Source: Microvelia longipes (taxonomy: Eukaryota; Arthropoda; Insecta; Hemiptera; Veliidae). Taken from it: a stretch of DNA of 64,000 bases. Every line of letters begins with the position of its first letter. Position 1 is the stretch's first letter. The stretch is taken from contig JACMZG010001911.1 of the NCBI GenBank assembly GCA_018340805.1, positions 32,987,214 through 33,051,213 of the forward strand, written 5' to 3'. Below the pieces are notes generated by a model. The model saw nothing but the letters and a program-made list of their open reading frames with translations. It was not told where the DNA came from and did no database searches. Position numbers and translations under genes: made by a program. This document shows, in pieces, positions 24,771 through 35,489 of this stretch.

Positions 24771-25611
24771 TATTCCTTGCCATTTACGTGATATTTTTAA
24801 TGTTGTATTCTGTTTGTTATTTATGTTTTTGTATTGATTATGTCATTATAAATAATCTATTTCATAAAGGTGTCATTTTCTAAATACCAAAAAAAATTGT
24901 TCAGGAAAAAACAAGACTGTAATATTATACAGGAGGAAAAAAATATCATTACCTCTAGGTAAATGATAAAATCGATTTTTCGATTTAGGGCGAAAAATAT
25001 TTGTTCAAGTTTAAGACTGATTGAATTTTGATTCAGGAAAAGGTTCCTTAAAGCTGTAGGGAAAGTCCCGACCCCAGTAGTATTTGGTGAAAAAATTTCC
25101 TCCCTCTCAGGATTTTACTCAAGCATCACAGACACTCAGAAATAAAACAAACTCTGAGATTCTATATTTCGAGATTTGACTGGCACTTTCTCTAATTCGG
25201 ATAAATAAAATTACTTGGAAAAAGGTTTATACTTTAATAATACTGACGTAAAAGGGGTGTGTAATTTAATTAAATTTAAGGAAAAGCAACGTTCCAGCAG
25301 AGAATATTTCTTTCTAAGTATTCCGTGGTTTCATATTCAAGTTATAAAATGAAGAAGGTCTAAACTAATTATATAGTTAACTTGTAAAATAAACTATTAA
25401 AAGGTTATATTTGTAATGCACTTAATTAAAGCTTTTTATGTTCTTATAAGTAATAAATCCTTTTAGCGAATTTTCATCATGGAAATAAACCTTATGAGGT
25501 TTAAGTTAATAGTCAAAGAAAATATTATCAAATTAAAACTACTTTAAAGATTAAACTGTTATTTTTTGTATCAAATCTATATTTTAATAATTATTTATAT
25601 ACCAAGGTAAA
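24771..25611. other. Unassigned AT-rich DNA
   Basis: No gene or clear repeat recognised. Confidence 0.5.
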
Positions 25612-25705
25612 AAAGTGACTTTTTGCTCCCTGGGCAGTCAAGTTGGTTTCTAAAGCCAAAGCTGAAGGAATCATAATATTTACATCCCGAGGATTGCCGA
25701 AGGGT
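25612..25705 (+). repeat. Dispersed repeat Rep-D, copy 1
   Basis: 'tttttgctccctgggcagtc', 'aagttggttt', 'taaagccaaagc.gaaggaa' and 'tcataatatttacatcccg' are shared with 33645-33715 and, more diverged, 32450-32540. Non-coding; class unknown. Confidence 0.8.
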
Positions 25706-26243
25706 TATTTTATTGGATTTCAAGGCTTGCCCAGAAAATCATATAGATAACTCACGAGGCGAAGCCGAGAGTTTTATTCTACTTAAGAGCAACGACCTCT
25801 CTCTCGTGATAATTTGAAGATTTTACATCCAGGAGGGCAAAATAATATGAAAACAAACAGTTTTCACACCGCGAGTTTTGTAATTGTAATTTTATTAAAT
25901 TTTAAAATTTTAAATTAAATTAAAATTATTATGGTATCTTTTATTAAAGATAACTTTAACAAAATATACCACATATTTTATTAAAGTTATCTTTTGATTT
26001 ATAAGGCAATAAATAATTTTTAACATAGTTTGTCTCCTCAGTTAAATTTATTTGATCAATGTTCACTAGAGTTGTTAATTCCTTTAAGAAATCAATCAAA
26101 TTATTAATGAATTGAACAATTTTTTTAAATAGATTGACGAAAATAAATATAAAAACTGTTTAGTCACGCTACAAAACAGAGAGTTCACCATATTTTAAGT
26201 TTATATTTTTGTGTAAACAAAGATTTTGATTACACAATGCTAT
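25706..26243. other. Unassigned DNA
   Basis: Possibly the continuation of Rep-D ('ctcacgaggcgaagccgagag'-like text at 25753). A local inverted repeat of 'aaaagataactttaa' type lies at 25944-25995. No gene recognised. Confidence 0.5.
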
Positions 26244-26350
26244 AGTAAGTAAGTAAGTAAGTATGTATCTTTACACATTAAAAAAAATAATTAGAATTAC
26301 AATTAATTGATACATAGTAAGACAAGGCCTAAGTCTGCCTGGAGTTTGTT
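26244..26350 (-). mobile_element. Possible LINE 3' tail
   Basis: On the minus strand an AT-rich segment with 'ggcagacttaggccttgtct' runs into 'gtaaagatacatac' and then (TTAC)n. This resembles a non-LTR 3' terminus with a simple-repeat tail. There is no coding part, so the assignment is tentative. Confidence 0.35.
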
Positions 26351-26473
26351 TATTCTTACATATAATATTATTACATTTATACATTATGGTAGATAATAAT
26401 TGACTTGTAAAATTATTTATTTAAATATGTGTTAGCTTATAATATCATTTACTGTACTTTATTTATTTAATGC

Positions 26474-26640
26474 TATAGTACGACAAACGGCTTAAATCAG
26501 GGAAAATAATGCGAGGGAGCCAATAAGGTTGGCCTGATTTGATATTGAGGGCGTGGTTTAATATCCTGGAATAACCTGATTGGCTCCCTCGCATTATTTT
26601 CCAACGCTGTCAACTGATTATAGCCGTGTGTCGTACTATA
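26474..26640. mobile_element. 167-bp MITE with foldback structure
   Basis: Outer arms 'tatagtacgacaaacggc' and 'gccgtgtgtcgtactata' pair with one mismatch. Inner arms 'gaaaataatgcgagggagcc' and 'ggctccctcgcattattttc' pair perfectly. Flanking TA dinucleotides suggest a TA-targeting DNA transposon as the mobiliser. No coding capacity; no full-length relative is visible in this window. Confidence 0.88.
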
Positions 26641-26741
26641 CAAGTTTACAATGGACCTTTTTATCATAAAGTAAAAATATGCTTTTTAAATTATTAATTT
26701 TAAGTGCTGTGGTTAAATATTTCATTCATTTTATATAAATA

Positions 26742-27681
26742 CGAGGTCTGTCCCATAAATACGTATAAAATAATTGTAGATCCTGTAGATCTATACAGGA
26801 ATTGGAGAGACGAGAAAGTGAGCTTCCTTCTTCACTAACAACCCAAGCAAGCCTGAGCTCGATGGACAGCGCCTCATGAGTCATCAGTCAGAATCTACAG
26901 TCAGTTGGTCTGACCCCTTTCATAAAAACTCGTCGGCATGAAAATCTTTCTTACCGATTAGCAGGGTGTCGATATCAAATTTCTTGCTAAACTCAGCAAG
27001 AACGGTCAAGAAATTCACTGATAGTGTACGGAGAAGATGCCTTGAAGGAACCAACGGTCCACAAGTGGTTAGAGCGGTTTAGAAAAGGACGAGAAGACTT
27101 TAAGGATGACCCTCGCCCCGGACGCCCCATCACTTCGTCTCCTAACGAAAATGTGAATCGTGTTCGATCAATTGTCATCAAAAATCGTTGATCGACAGTT
27201 AGAATGGTGTATGAACTAAATTTGTGTAAAATACAAGTTACCTACAAGCACGGGTTGCTCGAGTTCACCCGGAATTGGCTCGCGAAAAACTTTGGATCCT
27301 TCATCACGACAACGCTCCATCGTACACGGCATTGGTTGTACACGAATTTTTGGCGCGCAACTCAACCACAGTCACTGACCACCCACCATATTTACCCGAT
27401 TTGGCACCGTGTGACTTTTTTTTTGTTCCCTACATGTAAAATGTTGCTTTGAGGCGCCCTTTGAGAGACGTGGATGACATAAAAGCAGCGACGACGAGGC
27501 AGCTGAAGGGCCTCAAAGTAGAGGACTTTGAAGGATATTTTCATCAATGGAAACGGCGTTGGACCAAGTGCGTTTTATCAGGGGGGGGGGAGTCTTCGAG
27601 GGGGACAAAATGTTATTTGATGATTAATTGTAAAATAAAATGTTTATGAATTTTTTATATGTATTTATGGGACAAACCTCG
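26742..27681 (+). mobile_element. Internally deleted mariner (DD34D), 940 bp
   Basis: Inverted termini start CGAGGTCTGTCCCATAAATA at 26742, and CGAGGTTTGTCCCATAAATA reads inward from 27681. TA lies on both sides (26740-26741, 27682-27683). About 28 bp of TIR can be aligned with two mismatches. Full mariners are about 1.3 kb; here the middle of the gene is missing. Confidence 0.95.
26955..27645 (+). pseudogene. mariner transposase remnant (HTH plus D2-D3, D1 deleted)
   Basis: The N-terminal part reads 'KFLAKLSKNGQEIH', then after stops and a frame change 'VYGEDALKEPTVHKWLERF' and 'DDPRPGRP', the mariner DNA-binding region, closing at a TGA at 27190. The sequence then jumps to 'RVHPELAREKLWILHHDNAP', the segment around catalytic D2 (codon at 27308). 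It continues through 'DHPPYLPDLAPCDFFF' with D3 at 27413, exactly 34 residues later. The first catalytic D (the 'TGDE' segment) and the linker are absent, so an internal deletion joined the two parts. The C-terminal 'QWKRRWTKCV' and 'FEGDK'-like end are present with a poly(G) run near 27582. It cannot encode an active enzyme. Confidence 0.93.
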
Positions 27682-27683
27682 TA

Positions 27684-28217
27684 AATACTGCAAGCTATTT
27701 TTAAAAGACATTAATTATTATCTTACTTTAATAAGAGTAAGTCAAAAAAATGTACAATGTCAAATGAATATTATTTTTTTATTGCAAAAATATACCTTTA
27801 AAATATATTTGCCTTATTTCGTGGACAGAAATGTAGTCATTAATGTAAAAGTGAATTTATTTTAGTTTAGCAAGTAAAAGTTTAAAATTATTTTACATAC
27901 TTGAAATAAAAACTATGTATTATATTTAAATAGTTATTTAAAAATGTGAAAGTGTGCGTTCCTAGAGCTGGAGTTACGTAGTAATTTCAGACTCGGAGTT
28001 AGGTTTTATTTTTCTCCCTCTTCAAAAAAAAAGAGTACACCTTTTCTCAGTTCAAGAGGTAAATGTAATTATACTGTTTTACGTTTGATAACAAATCGAG
28101 AAGCAATTGTTTTGGATATTATTCAATGGTATTTAAACAAAAACTTTCATTCATTATAGCAAATATTCTCTATAAATAAATAAAGTTTTTCTTTTCACAG
28201 ATGATTTGTTATCATAG
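27684..28217. other. Unassigned AT-rich DNA
   Basis: No gene recognised. The ORF 27659-27865 starts in the mariner TIR and has no motif. Confidence 0.5.
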
Positions 28218-28289
28218 AACAAAGACAGCTTTCAATCTGAACGGTTATCTGATGATGACCGTTCAAGATGGAAACTGGCTTTGTTTTAT
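28218..28289. repeat. Hairpin with 'ctgatgatgacc' loop (PLE-end-like)
   Basis: Arm 'aacaaagacagctttcaatc' plus 'tgaacggt' pairs imperfectly with 'accgttcaagatggaaactg' plus 'gctttgtt'. The loop holds 'atctgatgatg'. The layout (AACAAAG..GGCTTTC..GGTCATCAT) is the same as in the larger hairpin at 51136-51308. Confidence 0.7.
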
Positions 28290-29789
28290 AATAATAAATC
28301 AACTGTGGAAAGACAAACTTTATTTATTAATAAGCTTATTTCACATCTCAGTAATTATCGGATGAAATATTCTGTATTCAAAAAAAATGAAGAGCAAAAA
28401 TTATAAGAAAAATCTCTAAGAAATAAAATTATAATAAAGAGAGAAGAAAGAGAAAATTTTAAAAGTAAAATAGCCAAGGTTAAACCCAGATAGTCTCAAG
28501 GTAAAAAAACTAATGAGTTTCCCTTCACTAAAAAGCTCCAAAAAGATGATACTTTTGTTTTCTAGGAAAATAACGTTGCGAAAATAAATTGGAAGGACTA
28601 AGGAAAGAAAAGATGGAACCTTAATGTTGAACGGATTTTCGTATGAAACAAAAACTGTCTTTGCACTGAGACTAAAGTATTAAAATGCTCTGTTCATCAG
28701 ACTAAGAAAATGATTGAACCCATTAGAATTAAAATATCCGTTTCCTAAAAGATTTTCTCTTAATTTATAAAATAAACTAAGAACAAAAATGTCTTGTAGT
28801 TACAACAAATGTAAAAAAACAATTGTACAAGGGTTACCAAGTAAACAAAATTTTCTTGTCTACTACAATGACTTTGTAAAATTTCTACTCAAGTCCGAAC
28901 CTTGTTAGTCCGAGTTACAAGTTTTTAATTATTAGTTCTTATATTTTAGATTTAAGCGAATCTATGAATGAAAAATTGATTTATTTAATAAAAACGTTTA
29001 CAAACATAGTTTTTTTTTACAAAATATATCAATAAGATCTCCTGGCCTATGGCCGTCGGAGTGCCACGACATTTTATTATTATTCGATCATTGCTAAAAA
29101 TTATACATACAAATACACACTTACATACTTACGTACACACATTTATATATACACACATAAGACATACAAAAACATGCACACTGATGTATGTATTTTTTAA
29201 TCTAATTTATTTCAAAAGTCATTCTATTGATGTTTCTAGTTTGTTTATTTTTATTTCATATCAGCTATACCTATGATTACGCTATAATATTAATGACCTT
29301 AAATTAAAACAACCAAAAAAAATATATACATCTCTGAATTAAATAAACAATAACTCCTTATAAGATTAAAATACTGACTCTATCATAAAATGATACATAA
29401 TCATTAAATCTATCTTTTCCTTTTAAATAATTTAGCATACTTTGTTAGCATTATATATAAATATTTTTGTTATATTTAATATGAATTAATTATCTATTTT
29501 TCTTTTTAATTTAAATATTCTATTAGATCTGGAAATCAATAACTGATTGAAAATCAATATCAAGTGCAAATTAGTTAATTCTAGTATTTATAAAAGTGAA
29601 ATAATAAGTGAAAAAATAAAGGAAACAAAACCTTATCTCTTAAATTAAACTAAAACCTAAATAATAAAATTGAAACTTCTACTAAACAACAATTAAGTTG
29701 AAATAGGCTGGCAAAGAATGAAAATCTTAACACAAACTCAACAAATAAAATTACGATCAATTACTGTACATTATTATTATTACTATTTA
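28290..29789. other. Unassigned AT-rich DNA
   Basis: No gene recognised. There is an interrupted (AC/AT) simple stretch at 29100-29180. The end, 29769-29789, is a TTATTATTATT run that probably is the tail of the minus-strand LINE that follows. Confidence 0.5.
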
Positions 29790-30958
29790 CCTATCAATTT
29801 TTTTTCTCTAAACATAGTTAAGAAGCTAAGATTTAGTTTTGAAATTGGAGATAGAGTCTTCGATGACTAGAGGCTTCTTTTGCATAGGCGACTAATGATT
29901 GTAGTTCATTATTATCTTTACTATTGAGATAGTTGAGGAATTGTGCAAAAGATAGTTCAGTATTATTTGTATTAAAATGTTTAACTCTAATATCTTGGTA
30001 AGCTGAACAGGTAGATATAAAATGATACATATCTTCCTTCTCTCCATTATTACATACTTTACATAATCTCTCCTCCTCGTCTTTCCAAGGCTTATCATCA
30101 ATATCTAGCATACCACATCTTATCCTATACAGCCACCTCACCCAAGTTAAATTATTGTCATTCTTATCTATGTATTTATAGCCATCAATGGCTGGATACT
30201 TAAGTTGATTATAGTAAATATTAAACCTAGCATTCTTTCCTGCCTGTTCTAATCCTTTAATTTCTTTATCCCTTGTCTTTTCTATGACTGTATCAATCTT
30301 TTTCTTCCATCCCTCTATATTTTCCCACTCTAAGATTTCCTCGTTTTCCTTGCACAACTTAACCCAACTTTCTACCCATCCCGCCTTAGCTCTTGCAGCT
30401 TCCCTTGTTAGGAAATAGGGTAACCGTTTTTCTCCCATTAGTAATATTTTACTTAGATATTTAGAGCTTATTTTAAGGGTATGACTAAACATTGACTCTT
30501 TTCCAGTCTCTAAACTGATCATGTAGTTTGGTGTAGAAGCAGCTACTCCCATAAGTTTTTTTCCAAAATAAGCGCAAGCACCTTTCTAACTGATCATATT
30601 TATTGACACCATAGATTTCAGCACCATAACTAAGCATAGTACGAGTCACAGCTTTAAAAATGTTTTCTTTGCTTTCTATGTTAATATCATTGGACATCAT
30701 AAACTCCTTCCATGTTATATTTAAACTGATTTTTGCTACCCTTATTTTCTCTTCAATATGTTTAGTATATTTAAGCTTTGGGGTTAACATTACTCTTAAG
30801 TATTTATATTCAGATACGATTCCTATCTTTTCTCCTTTATATTTCCAGCCGTAATCCTCTACCTTACCTCCATTCCTAAAAATCATTATCTTTGAATTAG
30901 CCATATTTACTCTTAAGTTCCATAGATCACAGTACCTTTCCAAAGCTTGTATCATTTT
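29790..30958 (-). mobile_element. 5'-truncated non-LTR retrotransposon
   Basis: Only the reverse transcriptase thumb and C-terminal region survive. It begins just after the point where the YADD box would be and ends after the stop at 29833 with a short 3' UTR and (TAA)n-like tail near 29770-29790. 5' truncation is the usual outcome of target-primed reverse transcription. Confidence 0.85.
29833..30955 (-). pseudogene. LINE reverse transcriptase C-terminal fragment, one frameshift
   Basis: The first frame (30955-30485) reads 'MIQALERYCDLWNLRVNMAN', 'SKIMIFRNGG', 'YKYLRVML' and 'ETMLSYGAEIYG'-like text ('RTMLSYGAEIYGVNKYDQLE'). This is the post-catalytic RT/thumb region found in several LINE clades ('L..YC..W.L.VN..K.K.M.F..GG', 'F.YLG'). 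A one-base difference in an A run near 30556 shifts to the second frame (30552-29833). That frame ends with a zinc-knuckle-like 'CKVCNNGEKEDMYHFISTC' motif (C-x2-C..ED..HF...C) and a basic tail. No endonuclease or RNase H part is present. The clade is not resolved. The product would be inactive because the catalytic palm is missing. Confidence 0.88.
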
Positions 30959-31204
30959 TCCTAGTATAAAGGGATAAGCGAATCTATTTAAACAACATTT
31001 AGAGCAAATTAATAAGACTAATTATAACACATAACTCACTATAATTCTATTTTTATTCTTTTGGTTTTGTTTTAGAATTTTGACTATTAAAATAATTTTG
31101 TATATTATGTAGTGTAATTTATACTTATTGTAGTTAATTAATGTAAGTATGTTCAAAACGGTAAATATAGTAAATTGGACTTTGCCCGTGTTGTAAATAA
31201 ATAA
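30959..31204. other. Unassigned AT-rich DNA
   Basis: No gene or repeat recognised. Confidence 0.5.
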
Positions 31205-31392
31205 ATAATAGTTGATAATAAGATGAAACCTATCCCATTTGTCTTTCATATATGACTAAATGTATGCTAAATTTCAAATCGGTTGAATGATATTTAAATT
31301 TTTCGCTGCATCATTAATGACAATGTATAGAGTCATAGAAAAAAAAGTTCTGGAGAGCACAACTAGACTTAGAAATTGGTTTGATAAACCAA
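31205..31392 (+). repeat. Rep-A dispersed repeat, copy 3 (central part)
   Basis: Contains 'gatgaaacctatcccatttg', 'atgtatgctaaatttcaaat' followed by 'cggttgaatgatat', 'attaatgac..atagagtcat' and 'gagagcacaactagactta'. These match the central part of 35870-36080 with moderate divergence. Confidence 0.75.
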
Positions 31393-32449
31393 GTTTTATA
31401 TCCCTATCATAAACAAACAGGAAATAAACACACACAAAAGACATTTTGTAGGTCAGTTTTTTACATTTAAAAAAATTAATAATTTGTAAAACAATAAGTT
31501 AAATTTGTACATAAATTTAACTATTTAAATCCTCGTACATAACTATAAATAACTAGTTCTACTTTTAAGACGTAATAATTTTGTAATATAAACAATACAA
31601 TTTACAGCAACCTGAACATTAAAAATTATTTCTCTTAAAAAAGATTGTAAATATTAACCCATACATAAAACTGTTTTGTATTATTTCAGAATGAAGAATC
31701 TGATGACGCAATATCACAATACATATAAGTTTTATACTACATATAAAGCACTAAAATTCAGAAATTACTCAAAAAGACATCAAAATTTCAAAGCTGATAT
31801 AAAGTTATACACTTATTGTCTTCATAAAATTCGTATAACAAGCAAGTTGGAAACTATACACTAAGTCCTCCCTAAGAGAGTTAATGTAACTAAGTTTATT
31901 ACTTTATCTGTATTTAAATAATGTCTTTAATATTACTCATGAGGATAATTTAAAGTTATTCAAAATGTATGCTTCTTTTATTTCTTTCGTATCATTTCAT
32001 TCCTTTATTTAAAATATTCCACTACTTACAAACGGGCTTTCGTCCACAAGCCGCAACGCAACGTCGCTCTTAAGCGCCGATTTGTGACCCCGGGTACGTA
32101 TTCTAACAATATAGTTTAAATTTATAGTATATATAATATATATACTATAGTTTATATGTGTAGTATATATAAGGACTATATAGTACTTATATATATAGTA
32201 TTTTATTTATAGTATTTATTTTATATATAGTATATATAAAAACTATATCGCCCCAAAGAGGCCACAGCGAAGCGATGAAAATTAATTCAATACATGGAAA
32301 ATGACTCGTAATAGCAAATAGTATTATAACAACAAATAATTGTAAAAACAATGTGTCTGCGTAGCGTTTACGTTTAGCCTACGCAGTTTATTGAATTACG
32401 TTTCGATTTAAGAAGAAACTGTTTTTAAAATGAAAAGTTATTTATGCAC
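31393..32449. other. Unassigned DNA with simple repeats
   Basis: No gene recognised. 32030-32100 is GC-richer ('ccgcaacgcaacgtcgctct'). 32110-32245 is (TATAG/TATA)-rich. 32345-32395 has 'ctgcgtagcg..cctacgcag' inverted arms. Confidence 0.5.
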
Positions 32450-32640
32450 CAAGGGAGTGAATTAAGAATGCTATTATTTCCCTGAGCAGTTAGTTTGTTC
32501 TAAAGCAAAAGCCGAGGGAACCAAAGCATTTAACTCTCGAAACAGAGGCAGCTTTTGAAACTGCTGCCTCCGGGAGTGTTACAAAAATTGATCGGTTCCC
32601 TTAGTAAATTTAGGGGATACCACATCCCTAAAAATGGATA
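32450..32640 (+). repeat. Rep-D, diverged copy 2, with 'gaggcagc' hairpin
   Basis: 'ccctgagcagttagtttgtt', 'taaagcaaaagccgagggaa' and 'catttaactctcg' correspond to Rep-D copy 1. At 32544-32571 'gaggcagc'/'gctgcctc' form a stem. Confidence 0.6.
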
Positions 32641-33464
32641 GTGCTTCTTTACTCCCTAAAAACTAGTCAATAAACTTCATATTAACTTACACAGTCTGGA
32701 GAATTTTTTTTTTTCGAGTAACTACAATAATGCACTAAGACTAGGGACACTTACAGACTTATGTTTAACACAACAATAGACAATGAAATGACATTCAAAC
32801 GTGGGTGTAAGGGTCCTACATAACTTGCTTATATAAGACTAGCTTAATTCGCTCTTTGATAATGTGCTGATGTCTGCTGATATTAACATGCAATCACAAT
32901 TAGTGGAATACTACAAGCGGCTAAGTATTATATTGGCGTAAAAATAAATCATTCCATACTTTTTTAAAAAAATATTGAATCAGTTTCCATTCGTTGTATC
33001 TACCAGACGTAATAAGTAAACTTATGTTATGGTTTAGTTATGTTTTTGGTTACATTAAATATTTTTTGTCTAAATTTTTTTACAGTCCATTAATATCTCT
33101 TTTTCGTTTCTGGTTACGAAGGTATAAAGATAATCCAGGAACAATTATCTCTTTGAAAAATCGTTAAGTAGAAGGTAATCCAAGGGAGCGCGTGGGTTTT
33201 TCCTCTAAAAACTACATTCAAGGTATAAAGAATAATAAAATATATGTATATTGGAGATTAATATCAGATATCAAGAGTTTTCAGATCAAAATTCCTTAAT
33301 GTTTAATTACTTTCCAAGAAAAATATATTTATAAAACATTCATCTTTACCATTGTTCAAATGTTTCTCGAATAGAAGCAAAACTCTGTATAGAAAGAATT
33401 CGGTTAAGTTACGCAAGCTATTTTTACTGAAAAATTAATGGCGTCGTTAAAATAAAAAAAAATA
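32641..33464. other. Unassigned AT-rich DNA
   Basis: No gene or repeat recognised. Confidence 0.5.
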
Positions 33465-33644
33465 TTATGTAGACGTATACAGACACACACACATACAGAC
33501 AGAAAACTTTGTAAATCCGCTCAGGAGGTCTTAAAACACCTGAAACGGATACTTTAGGTGACATACCGGATTCAGATTTTTTGCAAACACAATACTTTAG
33601 TTATATCTAATATATAAATGAGGAAAAGTAAAAAGCAAGTTTTT
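33465..33644 (+). repeat. Rep-A dispersed repeat, copy 4 (tail)
   Basis: (AC)n, 'gctcaggaggtcttaaaaca', 'cctgaaacggat', 'acataccggattcaga' and 'ttgcaaacacaatacttt', ending 'gaggaaaagtaaaaag'. It is joined directly to Rep-D at 33645. Confidence 0.85.
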
Positions 33645-33715
33645 GCTTCCTAGGAACTCAAGTTGGTTTATAAAGCCAAAGCCGAAGGAATCATAATATT
33701 TACATCCCGCTAAAA
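33645..33715 (+). repeat. Rep-D, copy 3
   Basis: 'ttttgcttcctaggaactca', 'agttggttt', 'aaagccaaagccgaaggaat' and 'cataatatttacatcccg' match 25615-25700 closely. Confidence 0.85.
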
Positions 33716-33959
33716 TTACAATCGCTCAATCACTGTCAATTAATACCATACCAATAAAATAAACTGATTGTATACTAAAAATATGTAACTAAATCTAAAG
33801 CCGATAATACAAAAATAGTACTGTTTCTTACAGCTTGAGGACTTTTCTCATATTTTTTTTTTTAATTTTTGGTTACTTTTTTTTATCAGGTTATCTTATC
33901 AGGTATACCAACATAAATTACTCCCAATCTATCAAATTTCTTTTGAAGATATCTACTAA

Positions 33960-34973
33960 ACAATAACAATAAACATACCAAAACTCACTTATCCGTACAA
34001 CAACATAACTTTCCATGAACAACTATACAACATACATCCACAACCCACCTACTTAATATTTACCGACGGATCAAAACAACAAGACAAAACTGGTTACTCA
34101 TATTATGACTTACAACTAAAAATTGGGCAAAGTTTTTCATGCCCACAGTACACTAACATATTTACATTAGAAAGCTTAGGAATCTTACAATCTCTTACAT
34201 ATATAAAAACATTACAAAATACTCAAAACAAATACACTATTGCTTGCGACAACCAAGGAATACTTACAAAACTATCCAACATTTCACTCACTTCCAAAAT
34301 GGATCACATATATATGCATATCCTACAAGAAATAAACGAACTGACCAAACAGTACAAACAAATAGACTTTATATGGGTAAAATCACACTCTGGAGTCCAG
34401 GGAAATGAACAAGCTGATCTCCTTGCAAAAAATCCAACAAGATCATCGAGCTATAAAATACCTACAAGTGATCTTATATCAGTATCAAAAAAGAAAATGC
34501 TAGAAGACTGGAACACCAAACTCAACGAAGAACCAGAAAAGGGGAAAATTTTTAAAGAAATCATCAAGATAGTTCCCGCTAAACCTTGGTTCTGGAAATC
34601 GAGACTGTCAAGAAGAGATATTGTCTGCATAAACAGATTAAGAAGTCAACATGCCAGATGCATTCAATATCACTACAAGATTGGGTTGAGCGACTCCCCA
34701 GTATGCCACTCCTGCCCGACAATAGACGAAACAGTAGAACACATCCTACTAGACTGCACAAAATACAAGACAGAACGGACAAAATTATATCAAGATGTCA
34801 AACTTCAAGATATCCAAGAGAATACTGAAAAAATCAAGACTCTGCTCTTCTCAAAATTAAAAAATATAATAAATACACTCAAATTCGTAAATAAAATTAA
34901 CTATTCCCCTCAGCCTCAAAAAAAATCTAGAGACCAAACCTTAATAGTTAAATCCCCAAACGTAAAAAAATAA
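33960..34973 (+). CDS. LINE ORF2 fragment: RNase H and zinc-knuckle C-terminus
   Basis: Read from the codon after an in-frame TAA at 33957; there is no true start because the element is 5'-truncated. RNase H motifs in order are 'LIFTDGSKQ' (catalytic D, codon 34065), 'FTLESLGILQSL' (E), 'IACDNQGIL' (D) and 'FIWVKSHSGVQGNEQADLLA' (H and final D). All four acidic residues are present. Downstream 'WKSRLSRRDIVCINRLRSQH' and 'CHSCPTIDETVEHILLDC' are the usual C-terminal region with a C-x2-C...H..C knuckle in RNase H-bearing LINEs (I, LOA, R1 and jockey-superfamily relatives). Ends at TAA 34971. Without endonuclease and reverse transcriptase it is non-autonomous. RNase H would normally degrade the RNA template strand after reverse transcription. 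Confidence 0.9.
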   Translation, partial: TITINIPKLTYPYNNITFHEQLYNIHPQPTYLIFTDGSKQQDKTGYSYYDLQLKIGQSFSCPQYTNIFTLESLGILQSLTYIKTLQNTQNKYTIACDNQGILTKLSNISLTSKMDHIYMHILQEINELTKQYKQIDFIWVKSHSGVQGNEQADLLAKNPTRSSSYKIPTSDLISVSKKKMLEDWNTKLNEEPEKGKIFKEIIKIVPAKPWFWKSRLSRRDIVCINRLRSQHARCIQYHYKIGLSDSPVCHSCPTIDETVEHILLDCTKYKTERTKLYQDVKLQDIQENTEKIKTLLFSKLKNIINTLKFVNKINYSPQPQKKSRDQTLIVKSPNVKK

Positions 34974-35449
34974 TAACATAACCTTTACACCCAGGACCCG
35001 CGTGTCCGATCAACCTGATTGAGGTTTTTCTGTGGTTTCCCTCAATTTTACAGGCGAATGCCAGGTTGAATCATTAAAAGTCAGTCCACAGACTGCATAG
35101 GCAACCTTTTTGAAACTCCTGCAAACTACCTATACAATATAATCCTATTCAAAACACCACCAAAAATACCTTTTGACAATCCCCCCAAAAAAAAATAAAC
35201 AAATAAATAAAAAATAAAAAAAATAAATAAAATACCCAAACCAAAAAATATAAAATTATCCTTGACCCAAACAAACCCTCTCACACCCCAAAAAATAATC
35301 AAAATTTATACCACAAAAATAACAAATAAATAAATAAAATAAAGAGGTACAAATTACCCTAATCAACAAACATAATATGGCTCCGGTATACACAAAATAA
35401 ATATTGTATTACTTTTGCCAATAAAGAACTTGTTTAAAAAAAAAAAAAA
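34974..35449 (+). other. 3' UTR of the LINE
   Basis: Contains 'ggacccgcgtgtccgatcaa', 'gaggtttttctgtggtttcc' and 'aggcgaatgccaggttgaat', then A- and C-rich, G-poor sequence to the poly(A). The first block looks conserved-UTR-like; its clade is not resolved. Confidence 0.75.
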
Positions 35450-35489
35450 TCTTACCAGGTAAACTTCCCAGCATCTTGCCACATGCCAA

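Larger units (their letters stand above)
33906..35449 (+). mobile_element. 5'-truncated LINE with poly(A) and 12-bp TSD
   Basis: Flanked by 'tcttatcaggta' (33894-33905) and 'tcttaccaggta' (35450-35461), an 11/12 match. It ends with AATAAA (35420-35425) and 14 A (35436-35449). It contains the RNase H and C-terminal part of ORF2 followed by a 3' UTR of about 475 bp. The clear TSD and long readable ORF suggest a fairly recent insertion. It lies immediately upstream of the tandem Rep-A block. Confidence 0.92.

Noticed and set aside
28218..28289. Hammerhead ribozyme
   Set aside because: CTGATGA and GAAA both occur, but the sequence between them pairs with the upstream arm instead of forming stem II.
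29049..29276. 75-residue ORF rich in His/Thr
   Set aside because: It spans an AC/AT simple-sequence stretch and shows no family motif.
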